Part shown: in pieces, positions 1 through 5,844 of the stretch | Position numbering within the stretch: the stretch's first letter is position 1 | How the letters are laid out: each line of letters begins with the position of its first letter | Assembly (NCBI GenBank): GCA_002490775.1 | Contig: DKUR01000037.1 | Coordinates: 1-19,470 of the forward strand | Length of the DNA stretch: 19,470 bases | From: Lachnospiraceae bacterium UBA7199 | Lineage (GTDB): Bacteria; Bacillota; Clostridia; Lachnospirales; Lachnospiraceae | Reading direction: 5' to 3' | The notes under the pieces: generated by a model | The model's input: the letters and a program-made list of their open reading frames with translations, nothing else | What the model was told of the DNA's origin: nothing | The model's database searches: none | Program-made: the position numbers and the translations under genes

Positions 1-2
1 CT

Positions 3-62
3 TTGTCCAAAAGACTAATTGAAGCAGACAAAATAAGTATTAGACTTTTATGGAGAGAGTAA
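3..62 (+). CDS. possible 3' end of an upstream gene (partial)
   Basis: One + strand frame is open from the left edge to a TAA at 60-62. It would encode about 19 residues ending in LLWRE. I cannot assign a family. It is too short to tell from chance, but its position at the edge and the purine- and AT-rich DNA that follows (63-102) fit the tail of a gene cut by the window. Nothing else is visible in 1-102 apart from an A-run/T-run inverted repeat at 76-93. Confidence 0.2.
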   Translation: MSKRLIEADKISIRLLWRE

Positions 63-102
63 GTACAATAAAAATAAAAAAATAAATTTTTTTGTCCCAT
101 AC

Positions 103-489
103 TTGACAGATGCAGGATTCCCAAACTGGTGGGGAGACCTGCCTATGCCGGTATACTCTTTTTTGGAAGAGTATGATTTTGGTGCAAAAACGATTATTCC
201 TTTTGTGACTCATGGCGGAAGTGGTTTTTCGGGAACATTAGATACGATTTCAGAACTGCAGCCTGGTGCCCATGTCAGTGATAATACACTTTCCCTGTCC
301 AGAGACGATGTGGCAGACGGGGAAGAGGAAGTCAAAGAGTGGGCAGAGGGGCTACAGTCGGTTTCTGTTCCTGTAGAGGTTAATGTACTGCAGGACATGC
401 CACATGGGTACGGTTCAGCCGGAGGATGGATGGAAGATTATGACAGATGGCTGACAGATATTTTTCAAAACAATATGGAGAGACTGTAA
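103..489 (+). pseudogene. flavodoxin C-terminus joined to esterase C-terminus (relic)
   Basis: The frame is open but has no credible start: the first usable codon is a TTG with no ribosome binding site, and an in-frame stop lies at 34-36. The first ~85 residues match the C-terminal half of canonical Flavodoxin_4 proteins (FPNWWGDLPMPVYSFLEEYD, then THGGSG). The FMN phosphate-binding N-terminal half is missing. After residue ~85 the sequence changes to something like the end of an alpha/beta hydrolase (DMPHGYGSAGGW, with the His of a catalytic triad), comparable in style to the end of the hydrolase at 4589-5626. The simplest reading is a deletion that fused the remnants of two genes, giving a non-functional product. 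The flavodoxin assignment is firm; the esterase assignment is moderate. Confidence 0.65.
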
Positions 490-525
490 ATAAATCTTTT
501 ACAGTTTCTTGCAGAAGCTGGCTAT

Positions 526-594
526 TACCTTCGGGTAGAAACTGATATACAAACAGAAACTTCTGTTAAGGAAAGGCCTGGGTTATATTATAAT
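526..594 (+). promoter_or_regulatory. promoter with two spaced palindromes, copy 1
   Basis: TACC-N4-GGTA lies at 526-537 and AGAAACTTCT at 555-564. They are followed by a -10-like TATAAT at 589-594 (a second TATAAT is at 595-600). The same arrangement, with the two boxes again 29 bp apart, occurs at 5631-5700 before another flavodoxin gene. With a start site near 601, the boxes would sit near -70 and -41. That resembles the recognition and activation sites of LysR-type activators. An HxlR-type operator is also possible. No regulator gene for it is intact in the window. Confidence 0.55.
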
Positions 595-626
595 TATAAT
601 CAAATCAGAGAGGAATGGTGGCAGAG

Positions 627-1325
627 ATGAAAAAATATAGAAAAAAGGTATTCCGTGTGATATCCGTAGTTCTTATGTCAGTGCTCATGATGGCTCTGAT
701 GGCTTGTGGAAGTGAAGAAAAAGAAAATAACACAAGCGTGGCGGTAAAGGAGACAGAGAATCCGCAGGAATCAGCAGATGAAACAGCGGTACCAGATGAT
801 ACAAATGAAGCGGATAATGAGAACACACCAGAATCTGACAGTGAAAAGGATTCCAGTATATTGATTGCCTATTTTTCATGGTCAGGAAACAGTAAATCAG
901 AGGCGGAACTGATTCAGGAAAAGACAGGTGGAACGTTTTTTGAAATTGTAAGAGAAGAACCGTATCCGGAAGATTATACCGAGTGTACAGAAGTGGCAAA
1001 AAAGGAAAAAGAGGATAATGAAAGACCATCCATCAAAAATCCACCAGAGTCTTTGGATGAGTATGACAAGATTGTGGTTTGTTATCCCATCTGGTGGCAT
1101 ACGGCACCAATGTGTGTAGGAACATTTTTAGAGAAGTATGATCTGCAGGGAAAGATGGTTTACCCAGTTTCCCAGTCAGCTTCCATGGATGAAGACCAGT
1201 TTTCGGAATCAGTAGAATTTATAAAAACATGCGCAAATGGAGCCGAAGTGCAGGAAGGCTTGTTTGTGGATGCGGATGATACGAATGCGGTTGCAGATTA
1301 TGTGGAAGGAAGTATTTTGAAATAA
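627..1325 (+). CDS. lipoprotein flavodoxin
   Basis: Predicted exported FMN-binding electron carrier of the Flavodoxin_4 type. Residues 1-27 form a lipoprotein signal: basic start, hydrophobic core, lipobox ending LMAC with the lipidated Cys at 27. An acidic, low-complexity tether of about 50 residues follows. The flavodoxin domain starts near residue 78 with ILIAYFSWSGNS (phosphate loop) and contains YPIWWHTAPMCVGTFLEKYD. The start at 627 is preferred over the in-frame ATG at 615, because the AGAGAGG at 607-613 is only 1 base from 615 but 13 bases from 627. The gene follows the palindromic promoter and precedes the decarboxylase/cupin pair. It shares the WWHTAPM and VSQSASMD motifs with the flavodoxins at 2146-2952 and 5845-6900. 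The physiological partner is unknown; membrane anchoring on the outer face is inferred from the lipobox. Confidence 0.85.
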   Translation: MKKYRKKVFRVISVVLMSVLMMALMACGSEEKENNTSVAVKETENPQESADETAVPDDTNEADNENTPESDSEKDSSILIAYFSWSGNSKSEAELIQEKTGGTFFEIVREEPYPEDYTECTEVAKKEKEDNERPSIKNPPESLDEYDKIVVCYPIWWHTAPMCVGTFLEKYDLQGKMVYPVSQSASMDEDQFSESVEFIKTCANGAEVQEGLFVDADDTNAVADYVEGSILK

Positions 1326-1364
1326 TATTATTGTAAATCTGACGTAGAAGGAGGTAAACAAGAA

Positions 1365-1673
1365 ATGAAGAAACAAACAGCAGGAAGAGATAACTTGGGA
1401 CAGCTTGCTCCTAAATTTGCGGAATTGAATTATGATATTTTATTTGGCGAAGTTTGGTCAAGAGAGGATAAGCTTTCCCTCCGTGACAGAAGCATGATAA
1501 CTATTGCTGCACTTTTCTCTGCAGGACTGTACCCGCAGCTGAAAAGCCATCTTGTACTTGGTAAAGAACATGGTGTAACCAAAGGAGAAACCGTTGAGAT
1601 TGTAACGCAGCTCGCTTTTTACTGTGGCTGGCCAAAGGCATGGTCTGTTTTTCCGATGATTGCAGAGGTCTAG
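1365..1673 (+). CDS. carboxymuconolactone decarboxylase domain protein (5' part of a split gene)
   Basis: AhpD/CMD-like domain of 102 residues. The motif GLYPQLKSHLVLGKEHGVT and the ending AFYCGWPKAWSVFPMIAEV are typical of the small CMD proteins related to 4-carboxymuconolactone decarboxylase. No CxxC is visible, so peroxidase activity of the AhpD kind is not supported. The AGGAGGT at 1350-1356 gives a strong ribosome binding site. The frame ends at TAG (1671-1673), but the same frame continues without another stop into the cupin at 1686-2120. CMD-cupin fusions are known in Firmicutes, so this is probably one gene interrupted by a single nonsense mutation. The decarboxylase-like half itself looks complete. 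The substrate is unknown; genes of this kind often sit beside flavodoxins and aldo/keto reductases. Confidence 0.8.
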   Translation: MKKQTAGRDNLGQLAPKFAELNYDILFGEVWSREDKLSLRDRSMITIAALFSAGLYPQLKSHLVLGKEHGVTKGETVEIVTQLAFYCGWPKAWSVFPMIAEV

Positions 1674-1685
1674 CCGGAGGAAGAA

Positions 1686-2120
1686 GTGCTGGAAACAGAT
1701 GAAAAGAACAGATATCAGAATAGCATTATGTTTCCCATTGGTGCACCGAATGATGGCTTTGCACAATATTTTACTGGACAGAGTTATTTACATCTGGTAT
1801 CCACCGAACAAGTGCCGATTTTCAATGTTACCTTTGAACCAGGATGCCGAAACAACTGGCATATCCATCATGCCAAATCCGGCGGAGGGCAGATGCTGCT
1901 CTGCATAGGAGGTCGTGGCTGGTATCAGGAAGAGGGTAAGGAAGCGGTGGAACTTGTGCCAGGGAAAGTTGTGAACATTCCAGCTAATGTAAAGCATTGG
2001 CATGGTGCAGCATCAGACAGTTGGATGAGTCATCTCGCTGTTGAAATCGGAGGCGAAGATACTTCTAATGAGTGGTGCGAACCGGTATCGGACGAGGAGT
2101 ACGGCAAGTTAGAGAGATGA
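1686..2120 (+). CDS. cupin domain protein (3' part of a split CMD-cupin gene)
   Basis: Single-domain cupin of 144 residues. Motif 1 reads WHIHHAKSGGGQMLL and motif 2 is PANVKHWHGAASDSWMSHLAV, so the metal-binding His residues are present. It is in frame with the preceding CMD domain and separated from it only by TAG at 1671-1673. Codons just after the stop form GGAGG (1676-1680), five bases before a GTG at 1686. The cupin could therefore be translated separately by reinitiation. Alternatively it is the untranslated end of a mutated fusion gene. A metal-dependent role with small oxidised or aromatic substrates is family-level inference only. Confidence 0.75.
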   Translation: MLETDEKNRYQNSIMFPIGAPNDGFAQYFTGQSYLHLVSTEQVPIFNVTFEPGCRNNWHIHHAKSGGGQMLLCIGGRGWYQEEGKEAVELVPGKVVNIPANVKHWHGAASDSWMSHLAVEIGGEDTSNEWCEPVSDEEYGKLER

Positions 2121-2145
2121 ACTGCATACCCAAAAGGAGGCTATT

Positions 2146-2952
2146 ATGTTTTAAAATGGAAGAATTAGAAAAGTAACAGGATTTTTGCTGGCAATGTTTT
2201 TGGTTGTGGGTCAGTTCTTTACAGGAGGAACGGATGCTTTAGCTGCCAGTAAGCAGAAGGAATTGAACATTACAGATTTGTCTCTGTCGATTGGTTAAAG
2301 CCAGAAATTAAAAGTATCGAATGGCAGAAAGGTAAAGTGGAGTTCTTCTAAAAAGTCCGTGGCAAGCGTGAATAAAAAGGGAACAGTCAAGGCAAAAAAA
2401 GCTGGAAAGGCAACCATTACAGCCAGGGTTTCGAGTAAGAAGTTAAGGTGTAATGTGGTGGTGCATAAATTTTCTGCGAAGAAAAAAGATGTATTGGTTG
2501 CTTATTTCTCTCAGACGGGTACGACAAGAGCTGTGGCAAAGAAGATCAGAAAACTGACAGGCGGGGATTTGCTCCAGATAAAGTCTAAGAAGAAATATAC
2601 CAGCAATTATGACAAACTGGTCAAAATTGCCAAGAAGGAAATTGATAAAAATACCAGACCCAAAGTGGCGACGGCGGCAAAAAATATCAGATCCTATGAT
2701 GTAATCTATGTGGGTTATCCTATTTGGTGGCATACGGCTCCTATGACCGTAGGAACTTTTTTGGAACGCTACGATTTGACAGGAAAGACAATTTATCTGG
2801 TCTCCCAGTCAGCTTCAATGGATCGGTCACAATATGAAGAATCCCTTGTTTTTATAAGGGGTTGTGCGAAAGGAGCAATGGTAGATAATGGTGTTTTTTC
2901 AAAAGATAATTCGGTCATTACAAATTATATCAACCAGAATGTGTTGAAATAG
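2146..2952 (+). pseudogene. exported BIG2-flavodoxin broken by two stop codons
   Basis: A good ribosome binding site (AAAAGGAGG, 2132-2140) precedes ATG 2146. The third codon is TAA (2152-2154) and a second in-frame TAA lies at 2296-2298. Translating through them gives a signal peptide (RKVTGFLLAMFLVVGQFF, ending near ALAAS), a BIG2-like domain (WSSSKKSVASVNKKGTVKAK) and a complete flavodoxin (VLVAYFSQTGTTRAVAKKI; YPIWWHTAPMTVGTFLERYD; VSQSASMDRSQYEES). Both stops could come from AAA Lys codons by one A-to-T change each (inference). TAA ends normal genes nearby, so recoding is not supported. Any product from internal starts would lack the export signal. It is closest in layout to 5845-6900 but lacks the Pro/Thr linker. 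Confidence 0.85.
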
Positions 2953-2988
2953 ACAGTTGGCAAGGAGATGTTCCATGGCAGTGCCGTG

Positions 2989-3004
2989 TTGCTTGAAAAA
3001 GCAA
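2989..3004 (+). other. small hairpin with GAAA loop
   Basis: TTGCTT-GAAA-AAGCAA forms a six-base-pair stem with a GAAA tetraloop about 35 bases after the broken flavodoxin. No T-run follows, so it is a poor intrinsic terminator; it may be a processing or 3'-end stability element. Confidence 0.3.
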
Positions 3005-3051
3005 TGTATGTATAGTAACAGGTTGTAAGCAGAATATCAAAAAGGAGAGAA

Positions 3052-3106
3052 GAGTGAAAAATAAATTTTTCACTCGACAAGTTTGTGTCTGTGCTGCGAC
3101 ACAAAC
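3052..3106. repeat. two consecutive perfect inverted repeats
   Basis: GAGTGAAAAA (3052-3061) pairs with TTTTTCACTC (3066-3075) around a 4-base loop. GTTTGTGTC (3081-3089) pairs with GACACAAAC (3098-3106) around an 8-base loop. A further possible pairing joins CTGTGCTGC (3089-3097) to GCAGCGCAG (3125-3133), which would compete with the second hairpin. The block fills most of the gap between the broken flavodoxin and the reductase at 3149. It could be a small mobile palindromic element or a structured leader for 3149. There is no direct evidence for either. Confidence 0.6.
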
Positions 3107-3148
3107 ATTGCATTATGCGTAAAAGCAGCGCAGAAATGAGGTAGAATT

Positions 3149-3598
3149 ATGAGCATTTTATTGATCAATGGAAGTCCAAACAAAAACGGCAACACAGTGA
3201 AGTTAGCAGGCGCACTGTTGGAGGGAAAGGAGTACGATACCCTTCATCTGGTGGATTACAAAATCTATTCCTATGGGCAGGAATATGAGGATGACCAGTT
3301 TATGGAAGTCATTGAAAAGATGAAACAGGCAGATATGATTGTGCTTGGTTCGCCTCTTTACTGGCACAGTATGAGCGGCTCGGTGAGAAATCTGTTAGAC
3401 CGTTCCTATGGTGTGGTTTCAGAGGAGACCTTTCAGGGAAAGAAGATGTTCTTTGTCTTTCAAGGGGCATCTCCTACAAAAGAGCAGATGGCGGCAGGCA
3501 ATTATACAGTAGGCAGGTATGCGGCACTTTATGGAATGGATTATCAGGGAATGGTAACAAATAAAACGGAGGCACAGAAACTGGCAAAGAAAATATAA
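3149..3598 (+). CDS. NAD(P)H-dependent flavodoxin-like reductase
   Basis: Protein of 149 residues with a flavodoxin-like fold of the NAD(P)H:FMN oxidoreductase type. The N-terminus MSILLINGSPNKNGNT is the FMN phosphate-binding strand and loop. DMIVLGSPLYWHSMSGSVRNLLDR is the second flavin contact and dimer region. No signal peptide or Cys cluster is present, so it should be cytosolic. It is shorter than the ~180 residues common in the family and ends soon after MVTNKTEAQKLAKKI. The start is preceded by GAGGTAG. It likely reduces quinones, flavins or related electrophiles using NAD(P)H (family inference). It shares the + strand with the aldo/keto reductase that follows about 80 bases later. 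Confidence 0.8.
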   Translation: MSILLINGSPNKNGNTVKLAGALLEGKEYDTLHLVDYKIYSYGQEYEDDQFMEVIEKMKQADMIVLGSPLYWHSMSGSVRNLLDRSYGVVSEETFQGKKMFFVFQGASPTKEQMAAGNYTVGRYAALYGMDYQGMVTNKTEAQKLAKKI

Positions 3599-3679
3599 GG
3601 TATTTACCATCTTTTCGGGGATGTATTTGCCAGGCCAGGTTCATCAGGTAAATCGAAAATAAGAGAGGAGATATTGAAA

Positions 3680-4534
3680 ATGAGCGATCAATTATATGTG
3701 AAACTGAACAATGGAGTGGAAATGCCAATGGTGGGAATCGGTACATTTTTGCTGAGTCCGGATGAGGCAGAGGCTTCTTGTGTGAACGCATTGCAGGATG
3801 GCTACCGACTGATTGATACCGCCAATGCCTATGTCAACGAGAAAGCAGTAGGTCGTGCCATGAAAAAGTCTGGTATAGCAAGGGAGGAAATATTTTTGGA
3901 AACCAAGCTGTGGCCATCTTTTTACAATCAGTCCGATGCAGTGGAAAAGACCTTGCAGCGACTTGACACGGATTATATTGACCTCTTACTGATTCACCAG
4001 CCAGCTGGCAATTATATGTCAGGATATCGCCTGATGGAAAAGGCATACAAGGAGGGGAAAGTCAAGGCAATCGGCCTGTCTAATTTCAACGAGGCGCAGA
4101 TCAGGGAAATATTAAGCGTCTGTGAGGTGAAACCGACAATTTTACAGACGGAGACACACCCTTATGCGCAGGAAAACAAGTTAAAAGAATTTCTGGCAAA
4201 AGAGGAGATTGTGATTCAGGCGTGGTATCCACTGGGACATGGCGACACAGCGCTGATTCAGGAGGCGGTATTTACAAGACTGGCTGAAAAGTATGGCAAA
4301 AGCAATGCGCAGATTATCCTTCGCTGGCATGTGCAGGCAGGAAATGTGGTAATTCCTGGTTCTAAAAATCCAGCTCACATCCGTGACAATTTTGCGCTGT
4401 TTGATTTTGAGCTGACGGCAGAGGAGATGAAGGAGATACAGGCACTCAATCAAGATAAAAGATATTATACCAGTACACCGGAACTGCTGAAAAGTTATGC
4501 AGAGATGGTGCCGCCTGTGGATGAACAGAAATAA
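3680..4534 (+). CDS. aldo/keto reductase
   Basis: NAD(P)H-dependent carbonyl reductase of 284 residues, of the 2,5-diketogluconate reductase / AKR5-like type. The full catalytic tetrad is visible: Asp46 and Tyr51 in LIDTANAYVNE, Lys76 in ETKLWP and His106 in LLLIHQP. The C-terminal cofactor region has VVIPGSKNPAHIRDN. The ATG at 3680 is chosen because GGAG (3667-3670) is nine bases upstream; an in-frame TTG at 3674 is too close to it. It probably detoxifies aldehydes or small ketones. It is cytosolic and ends 54 bases before the lipoprotein hydrolase. Confidence in the family is high; the substrate is unknown. Confidence 0.93.
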   Translation: MSDQLYVKLNNGVEMPMVGIGTFLLSPDEAEASCVNALQDGYRLIDTANAYVNEKAVGRAMKKSGIAREEIFLETKLWPSFYNQSDAVEKTLQRLDTDYIDLLLIHQPAGNYMSGYRLMEKAYKEGKVKAIGLSNFNEAQIREILSVCEVKPTILQTETHPYAQENKLKEFLAKEEIVIQAWYPLGHGDTALIQEAVFTRLAEKYGKSNAQIILRWHVQAGNVVIPGSKNPAHIRDNFALFDFELTAEEMKEIQALNQDKRYYTSTPELLKSYAEMVPPVDEQK

Positions 4535-4540
4535 GCGTGT

Positions 4541-4563
4541 AAGAATGCAAAAGTAGCATTCTT
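4541..4563 (+). terminator. hairpin between reductase and hydrolase
   Basis: AAGAATGC (4541-4548) pairs perfectly with GCATTCTT (4556-4563) around a 7-base loop, just after the stop of the aldo/keto reductase. There is no T-run after it, so it may be a weak terminator, an mRNA stability element or a leader hairpin for the following gene. Confidence 0.35.
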
Positions 4564-4588
4564 CACATATATTGTTGGAGGTCGGAGA

Positions 4589-5626
4589 ATGGATATCAGA
4601 CGATTGCTTATATGTTTGGCTATACTCGTATGTATCGTTGGAGTAACTGCCTGTAGTCAGAAAACTGCAGACCAGACAGATACGGTGCAGGGAAAGGATG
4701 GGAACATTGTGAGTGGATCAGGAATTGCATCCAGTCAGGGGGTAGGGAATCCCTATTTCACACAGGATTCTACTGTGAGGGAAGTTATAACAGACCCAGC
4801 TTTTGAGGATTTCGGACGGCTCCTTTTCCCGGTGGACCGAAGCGTATCAGAAGATGCAACTCTATCAGAAATCTCATCCGATGATGTCTATGTCTGGTAC
4901 TCGGATATCCAGTCGGAAAAGACAGTGGAGATTGTGAATCATCTGAAAGCAAGGGCAGATGTGGGAGAAAAGATATACTATCCGATTTACTCGGAAGAGG
5001 AAATTCGTGAAGATGCCTCAAAGGCAGATACCGGATTATTTTATTTCGGTGGCAGTCCCAGAGAGAAATTTGCCATTATGAATGCTGGAGGTGGATTTAT
5101 GTATGTGGGCGCCATGCATGACAGTTTCCCTCATGCACTGGAGGTCAGTAAGATGGGATACAATATCTTTGCACTAATTTACCGCCCAGATGAGCCATAC
5201 AAGGATTTGGCAAGAGCCATTACTTACCTGTATGACCATGCAAAAGAGCTTGGAATACAGAAAGATGGATATTCTCTCTGGGGAGGTTCAGCCGGTGCAA
5301 GGATGGCAGCTGTTTTGGGTAATCAGGATTATTTGCGGGAACTGACTGGAAGAAATGATGTGCCACAGGCGGCATCGGTTATCATGCAGTACACTGGCTA
5401 TACGGATACATCAAAAGCGGATGCACCGACGTATGCTTGTGTGGGAACCCGTGATGGGATAGCCTCATGGAATACAATGAAAAACAGGCTGGACAGGCTG
5501 AAAAAGCTGGGGATTCCCACAGAGTTTCATAAATACGAGGGCTTATCCCATGGATTTGGTATCGGAACCGGAACGGTGGCAGAGGGCTGGATAGATGATG
5601 CAGTAAAATTTTGGGAAAGCAGATAG
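4589..5626 (+). CDS. lipoprotein alpha/beta hydrolase (esterase-like)
   Basis: Exported esterase-like lipoprotein of 345 residues. The signal ends in a lipobox VTAC with Cys22. A Ser/Gly-rich tether follows to about residue 55. The hydrolase fold has an oxyanion-type loop NAGGGFMYVG, the nucleophile elbow GGSAGA with Ser234, an Asp289 candidate in GTRDG and His321 in LSHGFG, so the triad appears intact. The ribosome binding site is GGAGGT (4577-4582). The substrate could be an acyl ester, possibly carbohydrate-linked, as in BD-FAE-type esterases (inference). It is one of two lipoproteins in the island, which suggests that part of the cluster works outside the membrane. It is followed directly by the second palindromic promoter. 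Two esterase tails elsewhere (end of 103-489, and 6908-7039) suggest lost relatives. Confidence 0.85.
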   Translation: MDIRRLLICLAILVCIVGVTACSQKTADQTDTVQGKDGNIVSGSGIASSQGVGNPYFTQDSTVREVITDPAFEDFGRLLFPVDRSVSEDATLSEISSDDVYVWYSDIQSEKTVEIVNHLKARADVGEKIYYPIYSEEEIREDASKADTGLFYFGGSPREKFAIMNAGGGFMYVGAMHDSFPHALEVSKMGYNIFALIYRPDEPYKDLARAITYLYDHAKELGIQKDGYSLWGGSAGARMAAVLGNQDYLRELTGRNDVPQAASVIMQYTGYTDTSKADAPTYACVGTRDGIASWNTMKNRLDRLKKLGIPTEFHKYEGLSHGFGIGTGTVAEGWIDDAVKFWESR

Positions 5627-5630
5627 CTAA

Positions 5631-5700
5631 TACCCCTAGGTACAAACTGGAGAACAAATAGAAACTTCTGTCAGTGATGTATCTGGGGTAAAATTATATT
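5631..5700 (+). promoter_or_regulatory. promoter with two spaced palindromes, copy 2
   Basis: TACC-CCTA-GGTA (5631-5642) and AGAAACTTCT (5660-5669) lie 29 bp apart, exactly as in copy 1 at 526-564. They share an AAACTG block, a CAAA block and the following TGT. A -10-like TATATT is at 5695-5700. The element starts only five bases after the hydrolase stop. Shared sequence and spacing argue for one regulator controlling the lipoprotein flavodoxin and the BIG2-flavodoxin. The LysR-type reading is inference. Confidence 0.55.
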
Positions 5701-5708
5701 ACATATAA

Positions 5709-5727
5709 AGTAGTTTTTATTACTACT
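5709..5727. promoter_or_regulatory. inverted repeat downstream of promoter copy 2
   Basis: AGTAGT (5709-5714) and ACTACT (5722-5727) are inverted around 7 bases, just downstream of the predicted -10. It could be an operator or a leader hairpin; there is no direct evidence. Confidence 0.3.
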
Positions 5728-5736
5728 CACGCCTGT

Positions 5737-5795
5737 TTTCAGAAAAATAACATTCTTTTACATGCGAGCATGACAAGTCTGGTATTTTTCTGAAA
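5737..5795. repeat. 13-bp inverted repeat enclosing a second hairpin
   Basis: TTTCAGAAAAATA (5737-5749) is perfectly complementary to TATTTTTCTGAAA (5783-5795). The 33-base interval contains another perfect hairpin, CATGC-GA-GCATG (5761-5772). It would lie in the 5' untranslated leader of the flavodoxin at 5845. It may be a small palindromic element or a leader structure that affects expression. Confidence 0.55.
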
Positions 5796-5844
5796 TTAAC
5801 TGTGAATAGTAACTTCATTTTACAGATTGGAGGTCATGTTGAAT

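Noticed and set aside
76..93. A-run/T-run inverted repeat as a terminator
   Set aside because: It is pure A/T with a two-base loop, so it cannot form a stable terminator stem; it is better seen as AT-rich spacer.
2152..2298. Internal TAA and TAG codons as evidence of stop codon recoding
   Set aside because: TAA, TAG and TGA all end neighbouring intact genes at normal family lengths, so ordinary nonsense mutation is simpler.
2975..3028. 17-residue Cys-containing ORF (ATG 2975) with AAGGAG upstream
   Set aside because: It is very short, has no recognisable family, and overlaps a hairpin after a broken gene. It is probably chance.
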